A DNA stretch of 64,000 bases, taken from assembly GCA_022393335.1 (NCBI GenBank), contig JAJEKB010000586.1:1-64000 (forward strand), read 5' to 3'. The notes below the pieces were generated by a model. That model had not been told where the DNA came from and made no database searches. It saw only the letters and a list, made by a program, of their open reading frames with translations. This document shows, in pieces, positions 38,001 to 50,016 of the stretch (positions are counted from its first letter, which is position 1; each line of letters starts with the position of its first letter). Position numbers and translations under genes: made by a program. Source of the stretch: Macrotrachela quadricornifera. Lineage: Eukaryota; Rotifera; Eurotatoria; Philodinida; Philodinidae.

Positions 38001-39183
38001 CGAGCATTTGGATCGAATTTCGAATATTGTAAAGATATAGGCCATGGAGTAAATATGGATTATTTTCTTATTATAATCTATTTGAATTACTTTTTATTTT
38101 TTTAGCTTAAATGTAATCGTCTTTATTGTCGTGAAATATATTCTACTACCTCATCATGTATAACTAATCATGCTCATTGGTCTGATGGAACTATATGTTC
38201 TGATCAAGGACTAAGAGGCATACAAGTAAGAATAGAAACTACATACTTTAGTAATCATTGTTCTTTCTTAATACTCTTGATCAATAAAAGTAGGTAGTTA
38301 TTCCGAGTCGTTTTGTGCACACTTGAATATAATAAATAGTATACGTTTTTTTGTTTTTTGGTTTATTTGTGCACGCACGCATGTACAGACATTTTCTTGA
38401 CAAGGACGAGAGAAATACGTAGAAAAAAAAGAAGGCGTATTATGTTTCTTCAAGGATTTATAATAATTCAATAATATGTATATATATTATTTTGTAGCGT
38501 TGTTTTCGTGGTCAATGTCGAAGTCCAGATGATTTACGAGCAATAGATGGAAATTGGGGAAATTGGTCACCATGGTCACCATGCACACGTACATGTGGTA
38601 GTGCTGTACAAAAGTCACAGCGTTTTTGTGATAACCCAAAGTGAGTAATTTATTTTTTAAATTCTTAAATTTTATTTTATTTTATTTTATTTTATTTTTA
38701 GACCAGAAAATGGTGGCCAATATTGTTCTGGTCAAGCGACACGAATACAATCATGCGAATATAATCCAGTAAATAATTTTTGTTGATATTTAATCATAAA
38801 TTATTTGTTTTGACTTTTAGCCTTGTAGAGATCCTGTTGATATGTTTCGTCTACGTCAATGTTCTGTTTTTAATAATCGAACTATCGATCCGTTATTACC
38901 TATTGGTGTACGATTTGAACCAAAATATAATGGTTAGTTAAATAAAAACCTTCATATATAAACTTACCAGTGTTAGAAAAGTTGTTTCGAAATGATCAAA
39001 TCATATGTTAATAGGGAGGTGCTTTGTTTTTCTTTTACTTATATATGGTTTTATTTTTTTGGCGTATAATAGTTGTTGTCATTGACAATGTAATGATGGA
39101 GAATGTTGATAGACAATAGCAAAATATTTGTCGGAGAAGTTTTTATGTTATGATAAGGCATCTGAATAGTGAGCAAAATAGAG

Positions 39184-39227
<44 letters not shown>

Positions 39228-42200
39228 AGGAAAATAAATCAAAATAACTTTAACTCATCGAAAATGAAAATTTAATAGATTTTTTTAAAATCTTTTTTTT
39301 CGTTTAAATTTAGTATTACCAAAAGAAAGATGTAAATTAATATGTAAAGTATCCGATGATCGACTTGAACGATCCTTTGTTCTTGGTGATCGTGTGGAAG
39401 ATGGAACACCATGTGGACGGGAAGAAGAAACAAGAGATATTTGTATAAGTGGTAAATGTATGCCTATTGGTTGTGATAATAAATATGGATCAAATGCTAC
39501 AGAAGATGTTTGTGGTGTATGTAATGGTCAAAATCGTACATGTAGACCGACCAATGGACATAGAAATGTTTCAGATTTTGGTTTGTTGACAAATTCCTTT
39601 TTAAAACTTATAGTAAAAGTTTGTCTTTTGTTTTATTAGGAATTACAAATATTGTTGATATTCCTATTAATACAACACGTGTAAATGTTACACAAGTATC
39701 AACACATAATGATGGTTATTATTTAGGTGAAATTTTAATAGTTTTAATTTTTGTTATTTGAATTTATTTGTATTTAGCGGTAAAACATATAAATGGAACA
39801 TATGTTCTTAATGGAATACATAGTCTACAATTATATAATGTTAAAATTCGTATTGGTGATGCAGCAACACTCTATTATACGGGATCAGTTTCAGGCAATG
39901 AAAGTGTTTCAATAGTTGGTCGTCTTAATTTTCCATTAGAAATTCAAGTTATATCAATATATCAAGCCGGTGCACCAGCTACAGTAGTTACATGGGAATA
40001 TTATTCTCCACTTGATGTAGAAGATTTAGCACGACAACATGGTGATGAATCATCAGATTATCATTGTGATCGACCATGTCAAGGTTTTAGACAAGTACAA
40101 AAATGTATTATACATGGAGGAGAATATGATTTAATTTATTGTTCAACTTATAAAATACCATTTACATATGAAAAAGAACGTTGTAATGATGATTGTGTTT
40201 TAAGGTAAATTTAATATAATTAAAATTAAAGAAATAATTTCTTTTTTTTTTCTATTGAATTTTTAGTTGGACTACACGACATCAGCAAGCATGTTCAACA
40301 CGATGTGGTGAAGGTTCTAAACGTGTGATATATGGATGTATAAAAACTAGTTATATAGATCGAACTATGGAACCAATGGATGAAGATATTTGTCGAAGAT
40401 ATGTTGGAGAAAAACCTAAAGATATTGTTCCATGTATCGGAGATTGTACAGGAACTGGTTGGGTTTATGGAAACTGGGGCGAAGTATATATATTATTTTT
40501 GTATTATTATTTTTTTTTTAAATATTTTATTAATATTCATAGTGTCATTATGATAATGGTTGTGTACGCAAACGTTCAGCAGAATGTCGAAATGCAATGA
40601 ATCTACCAACATCATCAAATTATTGTGTATCAGATTTTATTGACAATATTGAACGATGTTCTGACGTAGCTTGTGATCAATCACGATGGAATTTTACATC
40701 ATGGTCTGATGTATGTATTTATTATTTTATAAAAGATTATTTAATAATATTTTTTTATTTTCTAGTGTGATTGTACATTGAGACAACGTCGACGAAGTGT
40801 AACATGTGCTCGTCTTGGTAAACAAGTAAATGATCGAGAATGTATACATGAACCAAAACCAGAAGAAACAGTTTCATGTTATGATGGATGTTTAACACCA
40901 TCTTGGAAAACAGAACCATGGCAACCAGTAAATATTTTATTTATTATTTAAATTATGATTATTTTTTTATTATTATTATTATTTATATTAGTGTACGGCA
41001 ACATGTTCATCACATACAGGCATTCGTTATCGTCGCGTTGTTTGTTCTCATCTTGGTTCGATCGTCCAAGATGATTATTGTGATCAACGATCAAAACCTA
41101 TTGAACAAGAATGGTGTACAACAAATGTTAGTTGTTCAACATGGTCTATCGGTGAATGGTCGCCTGTATGCATATATATATTTGAAATAAATAATATATT
41201 TATTTTTCTATTCTTTTTATTAGTGTTCAGTTACATGTGGAACAGGTATTCAACGTCGTACAGTACAATGTAATCAAGATGGTCGACCAATGGATAAATC
41301 AAAATGTTCACATCCGATGCCAAATGAACAACAAATCTGTACTTCAACAAATAGTGCACTTTGTTCAACTGTACGTTGGTCAATAGGATCATGGGATGAA
41401 GTAAATAAATTATTATAAAACAATAACTATATATATATTTGTGTATATTGTTTTTTATTCAATTAGTGTTCAGCAACATGTGGTATTGGTATTCAACAAC
41501 GTAGTGTTTATTGTGATGATTCATCGCGTCCTTGGACTCGTATACCAGATAGTGTATGTTTAACAGTATTAGGTGAAAATTCAAAACCAAATCATCGTCA
41601 AAATTGTTCATCCGTGGAATGTCCACGTTGGCAAGTTAATTCATGGGGTAAATGCTCAGGAAAATGTGGTTCAGCTGAACGTCATCGACATGTATGGTGT
41701 TCATATGATGGACGTGAACTTGATGATAATTATTGTTTACGAGGTACAAATGAAAAACCATCAACAACAGATATATGTACTACAGATATTTATTGTCCAG
41801 ATTGGACAACTGGTTTATGGTCTTCAGTAAATTAAATTTTATATATAAATATTTCATATTATTATTTTCTTTTATTATTAGTGTTCGGCTCCAATGTGTG
41901 GATCTGGTATGCAATATCGACAAGTTATTTGTCGACAAGGACATGAAACATTATTAAATACACATTGTGATGAAACAGCAAGGCCAAATGAGGTACAAGC
42001 ATGCCGTGTATGGAATAATACAATTTGTTCACAAATGCGATCATTATCAACTACAGAAAGTACATTATCATTTATTTGGGATTTTAAATACTTTGGTGAA
42101 GTAAATAAAAATTTTAAAAAAATAAACTTTTCATTAAAATTTATTTATTATTTTAAATTTATAGTGTAGTGCAACATGTGGTACCGGTCGTCGCTTACGA

Positions 42201-44827
42201 CAAGTTCATTGTGTTACCGCTATAACAAAAATACCTATTGATGATCAATATTGTGCAAGATCACCGAAAAAACCGGATGAATATGAAACATGTGATTTAG
42301 ATCCATGTCCTGTATGGACTACAGAAACATGGTCATCGGTAAAATTTTTTTTAATTTGTTTTCTGTTTAATTATCGTTAAAAATATTTATTTGATTATAT
42401 TAGTGTTCGGTAACATGTGGTAAAGGTACTCAACATCGTTTAGTTATGTGTAAAAATCGAGAAGAAATGGTTTCACCAGAAAAATGTAATGGTCTTAATA
42501 GGCCAGCAACAACTATGGAATGTCATATGAAACCTTGTCAAAAAAATACAAGAAATAATGATTATTTATCTAAATTATCTGCAACATGGATACCAAGTGA
42601 ATGGGGACAGGTTTGTTATTTAAATTTTTTTTAAATTTAGTTATTTCTTTTTTTTTTTAATCAAAGTGTGATCTTCAAACATGTACACAAACACGAACAA
42701 TTCGATGTATTAACTCACTGAATGGAAAACTTTTATCAACGTGGGATTGTACACAAAATCAAGATCAACCACAATTAAATCGAATATGTCCAATATCAGC
42801 TTGTTTAGAATGGCGTGTAGCTCATTGGAATGGCGTAAGAATTTTTATATTTTTTATTTTATAAGATTAAATGAATGAAAAAATATTTATTTTAGTGTTC
42901 AGTTAAATGTGGTCGTGGTATTGAACTTGGTTTTGGTCTTAATTGTTATTCTCGTCAGATTCCTCAACGTAAATTAAATGCAAGTGAATGTGAATTAGCT
43001 GAACCACATTTACCTAAGCCTATTGCAAGACGAGTATGTCGTCGAGGTTGTGTTGAATGGAAAACAAGTGATTGGTCAGAGGTAAATTCATAGAAAATAA
43101 ATAGATTAGCTTTGTATATACTGCTAGAATAAATAAGCATGCGCTTATATTTATTGGATTTTTCGGAAATAATATTAAGTAGATAAATTAATGCTTTGGT
43201 GGTGTATGCATGAATAGGTTAGGAATGAAAAGAAAAAGGTTTTGTTTTCCCCATGTTAGTGCGCGTGTATGTACACATATAAAAATATACACACACACAC
43301 ACACACACGTTCAATATGGTTCAATATATTTATGTATTTTTTGATAATCTTCTTGGATTTCATGATTTTTTTTTCTGTTTATATCACTATTATTTAAAGC
43401 AGATTTCGACGATAAGAACACTAATTATATATGTGCTTTTCGTCATAATCTGTATATGTTCGTTATCTATTTCTAACACGCATATATACACGATTGTCAC
43501 AAATATATTCAAAAAATAAAAACAACAATAGTTTAAATATTTTTTCTACCATCCCTATGGTTTTATATATATATCCAACAGTGCGACACAAAATGTGGTA
43601 CAGGCAAGAGAACTCGACAAGTAACATGTCATCGAAAAATCAATGGACAACAAGTACCTAATCGAAGATGTTTACAAAAACGACGAAAATTAATAAGACC
43701 AATATCAGAAGAAATATGTACAAATAATCTTTGTTATAATTGGATTCAAACAGAACAATGGACTCGTGTATGTTTTGCTTTTTTCTTTTATCTAGAAATA
43801 GAAAAGTAAAGGAAATTTAATTTTTATATATTAATATAGTGTTCAGCTACGTGTAATGGTGGTTATGAAGAAAATATTCCTCAATGTGCTTTAATGATCA
43901 ATTCTACTAAACATGAAGTAGATAATCAATTATGTAATGATATTATTCGACCACAAACACGTCGTGCATGTAATTTACAACCATGTTTATTAAAATATAA
44001 TGTAACAAGACGTCGTACTCGTCGTCGTCGATGGGATGTTGGCTCATGGTCATCAGTAAATATTTTAATTATTAATAATATTTCTTTTTTTTTAATAAAT
44101 TTTTATTTATTAGTGTAATGTACCATGTGGTGTTGGTGAACAATATCGAACGATTCGATGTCTAGCGATAAATCGTAATCGATTATTAAATGATCGTTTT
44201 TGCCGTCATATACCTCAACCTAATCGTGTACAACAATGTTTTCAAGTGGCGTGTTCACCTATGTGGGCAACAAGTCCATGGTCATCGGTATAAAAAGAAT
44301 TTTTAAATAAGAAGATTATTTTTTTATAAAAAATATATTTTTAGTGTTCATCTCCTTGTGGCCCAAGTAGTGAAGATCGATATATATCATGTCATGAAGT
44401 AAATAATAATGGATATTTGATGAAGAATAATTATTCAAATAAATGTGATCCATATCGAGCACCAACAACTCGAGTATCGTGTAATATGGGTGATTGTGAA
44501 AGTCCATATTTATGGCATGTTGAACCATGGTCAAAAGTAAGATAAAAAAACAAAAAGATAAAAGATTTTTATTTTAATTTAATATTAAATTATATTAGTG
44601 TTCATCTGATTGTAATCGTGGCGAACAAACACGCCATGTTTATTGCAAAAATCGACGAACATCTTCACCAGTTGATGATAGATATTGTATTCCTCATAAA
44701 CCTGTTACACGTATTGACTGTTTTGGATTCAGTATGTTATATTTAAAAAAAAAACAAGTTCTTAATTTAATTCTTATTCGTATTTTAATATTTAGTATTT
44801 GAATATGATCAAAGTACAAAGAGGTAA
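31567..44827 (+). CDS. ADAMTS metalloprotease with about 18 thrombospondin repeats
   Basis: Model of 2006 residues in 33 exons; phases close throughout. Early exons: 31567-31681, 34789-35177, 35675-35831, 35886-36202, 36263-36349, 36403-36512, 36572-36736, 36804-36944, 37877-38048, 38106-38225, 38498-38640, 38702-38768, 38821-38932, 39314-39580, 39640-39726, 39778-40204, 40267-40483. Later exons each hold thrombospondin repeats, from 40543 to 44731, then 44796-44827. Order: signal peptide ([14 protein letters not shown]), M12B propeptide, furin site RKRRAKR, protease with zinc motif HEIAHLFGVRHD and LMATSLTF Met-turn, disintegrin-like, central repeat ([16 protein letters not shown]), Cys-rich (DVCGVCNG), spacer, about 17 C-terminal repeats. 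It is secreted and should cut matrix proteins. The repeat number recalls ADAMTS9/20/GON-1, but no GON domain follows; the protein ends QSTKR. Confidence 0.93.
31682..34788. other. 3.1-kb first intron of the ADAMTS gene
   Basis: Separates the signal-peptide exon from the rest. No coding exon recognised. Contains TA runs (31776-31795, 31982-32011), an ATCGATCA-type cluster near 32388-32410 and many ATG-poor AT tracts. As the largest intron here it is the likeliest place for enhancers. Confidence 0.55.
31982..32011. repeat. (TA)n microsatellite
   Basis: Pure TA run of about 30 bases in the first ADAMTS intron. Confidence 0.9.
36945..37876. other. Long ADAMTS intron with a composition shift
   Basis: 932 bases, splitting the protease domain. 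Positions about 37100-37330 are richer in G and C than the flanks, with CCCGATC and CACGGGTGGGACC words not seen elsewhere in the window. It could be a fragment of a mobile element; no terminal repeat was found. Confidence 0.4.
38671..38700. repeat. (TTTTA)n run in an ADAMTS intron
   Basis: Five-base unit repeated about six times just before the acceptor at 38701; it doubles as the polypyrimidine tract. Confidence 0.85.
39189..39221. repeat. (AG)n microsatellite in an ADAMTS intron
   Basis: Nearly pure AG run within the 381-base intron 38933-39313. Confidence 0.9.
43289..43308. repeat. (AC)n microsatellite in an ADAMTS intron
   Basis: AC run in the 500-base intron 43082-43581, the only long intron inside the otherwise regular repeat-coding part. 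Confidence 0.9.
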
Positions 44828-46614
44828 CATTTAATCAAATTATTTAATCAATTATTTCTTTTATTCTTGCTAAACTTAATGTACATACAACTTAGTTTAA
44901 ATACATTCTCATTGTATTTCTATGCTGTATTGTACATAATTATTATTATAACTAATTATTCTTATATTTATTCAAAAAAAAAAATACATAATTTCCCTTG
45001 ACCCTTTTAATATATATATAGATATATATATTCATAAAAATTCTTCTTTTGAAGAAGGAACGTGTTGTGTGTGTCTGTTTAATCTGAGCATGATTAATAT
45101 TGATATGTAGATTATAATTATTATTATTATTATTATTATTTTATCTTTAGATCGAAAAAATACTGTGCTATTATGTATGCTTTCATATAATTTAGCTTTT
45201 ACTTAAATAATATTATTTAATTTAATTAATAAATAAATATGATTATTATTTTTACTTTAGACTATGTTAAATAAAACTTCATCAAAAAATTCTTGTCCAT
45301 TATTAGTTTTGCTCACAATCATTCTTGTCCACATTTTGTACAGGTAAAAATAAAAACATAAATTTTTTTTTTTCAGAAAATTTTAAAATAATTTTTATAG
45401 ATTTTCAATGATGATTTAAAAATATATTTTGGATCATTTGATCTGAATGACAAAATGTATGATAAAATTTAAATTTAAATAAAAATTTAATGTTCTCTTC
45501 TTTTTTTTTTGTTTTATTTTTATTTAATAGATATCTCTTTGTTCGTTAATTATTTTTCTTTTCCTACTCATATTCGTATCAATTGTGTCTTCATTAATAA
45601 TTCTCGTAAAAATACCAGATCTATTTTCTAAATATTGTTGTCGTGTATGTGCTTTTTCATCGTCTTCCAAGTCAGATTCTTGTTTTACAATCATCGGTAA
45701 ATATATTTGTTTTATTTTTATCTTTAAATTAAAGATATAGTGTTTTTTTTTTATATAAATGTTTTATTTATAGGTGATGATGGTTAGCACACCATTTTCT
45801 TTTATTATTGAAAATAATAATTAACATTATTTCTTATGAATAATATATATATATGTAAACGAAACAATATGGATATACGGGTGCTATGCATATTCTAGAA
45901 GCAATTAATGCCGTATTACGGACAGAGCTTCCTATTATTATTATTTTTCTTCGGTTTTTTCGTGGTCAATTTAGATTCTAGAGAAGTTTAGTTATTGTTG
46001 TTTTGTTATTGTCGAGTTTCTTTCTTTTTTTTTCTTCTCATCTCATTTATATAAAAATAGAAAGTAGTAGTGTTTTTCCAGTTTATATGCTATGCACGCA
46101 AATATTATTTGTTGTTATTTGTTGTTATAAAGATCTCTGTTAATCCTCATCTGTGTGGCTCTGTTTACTTGTGCAATAGAGTTGTCTCTCTTTCTATCTT
46201 TTGTCTTTTTTTTTTCTTTCTAATTTGATTCCTTTTCTTTTTGTTTTGTTTGTTTATGTGTGTATTTTATTAATTTAGCATTAGAAATATCTGTCAGTGT
46301 TTTTGTTTGGTTTTGCTCAGCTAAATTCATTTTGATTTTGCATTGAAAATGTTCTCTCTTTAAAATTAGTGTTTGGTATCAATCTTTTTTTTTTCGTTTT
46401 TCTTTTTCGATTGTCTTAAATAACTGACTGTGCTTTTTAAAAGTGTCTTTCTATTGTCGTCATCATACATATATATATATATATTGAGTCATATTTTACT
46501 CATATTCTACGCATATGTATGTTTAACAACAAAAACAATTACACAAAAAAAAATAAATAATAACCTGGGTAGACTATATATATATATTATAAATTAGGTT
46601 AGTTTAGTTAATAG
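44828..46614. other. Intergenic between ADAMTS and calmodulin-like gene
   Basis: Convergent 3' flanks. An ATT run lies at 45116-45142. At 45531-45696 a frame bounded by an acceptor and a donor encodes a strongly hydrophobic segment (IIFLLLIFVSIVSSLIILV) and could join to a short last exon at 45774-45787, but I found no start exon in a compatible phase, so it is not called a gene. Confidence 0.45.
45116..45142. repeat. (ATT)n microsatellite
   Basis: Trinucleotide run of about nine units. Confidence 0.9.
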
Positions 46615-47189
46615 TCAATCTGTTTGTGATTTGAATGGATTAATAAATCGTTTTTTATTCTCACCAGTTGGCGTCGAAGGTGATGGAGACATTGGAGGAG
46701 TTGCACTTTGCTGAGTTATATAATTAAATAGAATACGAAATTCATCTCGAGATAATTTTCCATCACCATTTGTATCAGCTGTTTTAAGCATATCTTTTGC
46801 TTGTTTATCAGTTAATGATTCTCCAAGAGTTTTCATTGTTTTTTTAATTTCTTTAGCTGTTATATACCCATCAGAATTTCTATCAAATGCACGAAATGTT
46901 TCATGAAAATAAGCATCATGTGCATGTTGACCAAAATCATGCATTATACGACAAAATTCATCAAATTTTATACTATCACGACTTTGAAATAAATCTTTCA
47001 TTCTATTTTCATCAATTGGCATTTGTAATTTTTGACATGCTGATCGAAGCTAAAAAAGAAAAATTTAAATAATATTAATTAAAATATATATATATTTACT
47101 TCATTTGCACTAATACAACCATCTTTATTTGTATCAAATGATTGAAATGTATCAAGTAATTGTGTTAAATTAATTGTTTGTTCAGACAT
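46615..47189 (-). CDS. Calmodulin-like four EF-hand protein with C-terminal extension
   Basis: Two exons on the minus strand, 47189-47100 and 47049-46615, give 174 residues. Four EF-hands in order: loop 1 DTNKDGCISANE (canonical), loop 2 QSRDSIKFDEF (degenerate), loop 3 DRNSDGYITAKE and loop 4 DTNGDGKLSRDE (both canonical). Three should bind calcium. The linker GESLTDKQAKDMLKTADTNG has the calmodulin look. Unlike calmodulin it continues with a Pro/Ser tail (PPMSPSPSTPTGENK) and a basic end. It is likely a cytosolic calcium sensor; partners unknown. The start was chosen at MSEQTINLTQLL because it completes the first EF-hand. Confidence 0.92.
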
Positions 47190-50016
47190 TATCAGTTCTT
47201 TATTAATGAAAATAATACTCAATAATGTATGTTTCTTTTTTTTCTTATTATTAATTTACCAGGTAACAACACGGTTTGTTTGTCCACTGAGACTAAATCG
47301 TTCCTGTTTATATAAGTCTCTTTAAAAATATCATAATGGTTTGGAAGAAAAGAAAAATCTCATATAAAACGTTATCGAACTTAGTTGTTGTTCGTTTTTA
47401 TTTTCTTTTTTTCTTTTTTCATTCTTTCTTTACTTTGGCATTCTTACCTGATTATGTTAGCGAACTACCAATGGAATAGCATTTCTAAAAGAGTATTAGT
47501 ATAAAAAAAAAGAAAAGAAAAGATTTTTCTTATTTATTTTGCGTTACCAGCTTGAATTAGTTGATATGTATTGTAACACATACAGCAAGGTAGCTAAATG
47601 AAAATAAAAGAACATTTATTTTTTAACATTTGCCTGCGTCATTCTAACTGATATCCATAAAGATTCGGTTTCGTATTTTTTTTTATTGACGTAAATGATA
47701 TTATACAGGGTATGGACGTCAACATTTTGATGATAACATTTTTTTTTAAATGATAACAAAACTGTGTCAGTCTATTTTTATTAATAAAAGAAAATGTTTC
47801 AATGAATATTTTTCATTAATAAGTTTGAATTTATATTGGAAAATGATAACAGATTTATTAGAAAAGTTGTTAAAAAAATAGATGATTTTAAAAAGAATAT
47901 TTTATTAATTTATCCTTAAATACAGTCAGAAAAAGCATTTTTTTGCACGTTTCTTTTCTCAATTTTTTTTTTGTCTGAATACCGTAAGACACAGATATAA
48001 TTCAAATAGTGATATAGATGGTACGAGAGACCATCTGCATGATGTACTATACAAGAAGTTTCTATCTATGTATATAGATTTTTCATAATTAAAATATTTT
48101 TTTTCAAGCAAGGATAGATTTCAGTGTTTTCTAGTATTCGACATTTCCTATCCAAAAAATTCATGTTAAAATGAAACATAATTAGACCAATTTATAGAGA
48201 ATTTCATCCACGAGTTTTTAACAAAAAATTTTACACCTCAAAATCTGTTTTTAATGAGAATGTTTCGTCTTATTGCAACATTTTATACAACATTGGAAAG
48301 AATACTGAAAACTAAACAAAAATGATGTATTTGAAATTCAAATATCATTGGCATCTCATGTCTGTTTTTTCAAAGTAAAATCTGAACAAATCTATTTTGA
48401 GAAACTCGTAGAGCACAAGATTCTTCATTAATTAGTCTAATTTGGTTTCATTTTAGCACAAATATGTTGGTTAAGATATACGAAATATTGCAAAGCATTT
48501 AAATCTATTCTTGCTTGAAAGAAAAAACAATTTAAGTATGCAAAATCTTTGAACCACGTCTATACTTCCTAATTGCAAAAAAAATATAAAAAAAAAACAA
48601 ATCCGCTTAAATTTTTCTCCTTGATTGTACATTTCTTATTATAATCAATTCATCTGAATAAATGAGAGGAATAAATAATAAAGGGAAAAAAAAATCTTTA
48701 CCTTACAATTAATTACCAAAATAGTCAAAAAACACGACTTAAAAATTGACAATTTACTCTTTAATTATATACTTTAGATCTTACAAAAATATTTATAGAA
48801 TAATATCTAAAATTTAATCAAAATAATTACATATTTAATATTGATATTTTATACTAAAGAAAATTCAAATTGTTGTTTATATATAAAACAAACATTTTTT
48901 ATCTTTTCGAAGAGCATAAATAACAGCTTTTGTTTTTTTTCGTTATTAAATAAAAAAGAAAATAAATAAAATAACAATTTATGCGTAATAGGATTAAATT
49001 TCACTTAAATACAAATCATATCAGTCATGATCAAGTTTTAATAAATATTGAAATTAATAAAAACAAATCTCGATTCTCTCCCTTCGTTAGTAAATATTTA
49101 ATTTATATATTGATTTTTCGGATAAGACTAATCATTTAGTATATACATCACAACTGATTAAGCCGCAATTTTTTTAAATTCTATATGTAATAGAATATTT
49201 CATATATTAACACGTGTTATTTTATATTACTTACACTTATTGATACAAATTAAATTACACTACATTGCGCTTGAAATATTTAAGTCAATAGAAAATTATA
49301 AACACATAAAATGATTAACATTGACAAACTATGTGAAACGTAAAAACGATCTTAGAGATGTACGACATTTGGAAATGTTTTTTCAGAGATAAATTATCAT
49401 TAACGAATTCTAAAGATTTCGAATACATATGCAAAATCTTTCAAGGTTAATATAAAATCCTATAGATTTGGAATAATGTACAAATGATTTTCAGCTTTTA
49501 TAGGTCCTAAAAATAAATTTCATATATAGATTAGAAATTTTAAGTGTTTGATAAGAATGATTTTTTTCTATATATCTGAGAGACTATTTTAAGATTTTAT
49601 AGAATCTCAAATCTTTCTTTGAGTTTCATAGTAAAATATTTAAAGTATGATTAATCTTTATGGTTAATATTTCAATTATCAATGTTTCTTTATAACTAAT
49701 AGTGAATCTCGAATATCACCAAAACAATGTAGAAAGAAATATTATTTTTCTCATATTCTAATACTATAGTATGACTTGTATCGATTTTCCAGTATATCGG
49801 TATCGAGCGCCCTCTTTTAATCTATGTTCTGCATAAAAGTCTGAGTGTATTTTTAATCCAATGAAGATTTTTTATTTATGTCAAAGTATTACAAAAAAAA
49901 AAGAAAGAAAGTTCGATTAGATTACATTCATTTGTTTCTCAAACATCTGAATAGTTAGTCGATCACCATTAAGACAACTTTTATTCTATACATACTCACA
50001 TTTTCTTCAAATAAAA
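47190..50016. other. Large intergenic region between calmodulin-like gene (-) and SSRP1 (+)
   Basis: 2.8 kb of very AT-rich sequence between divergent genes. I see no exon, RNA gene, clear repeat or mobile element. Promoters of both neighbours are expected at the two ends. Confidence 0.5.
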
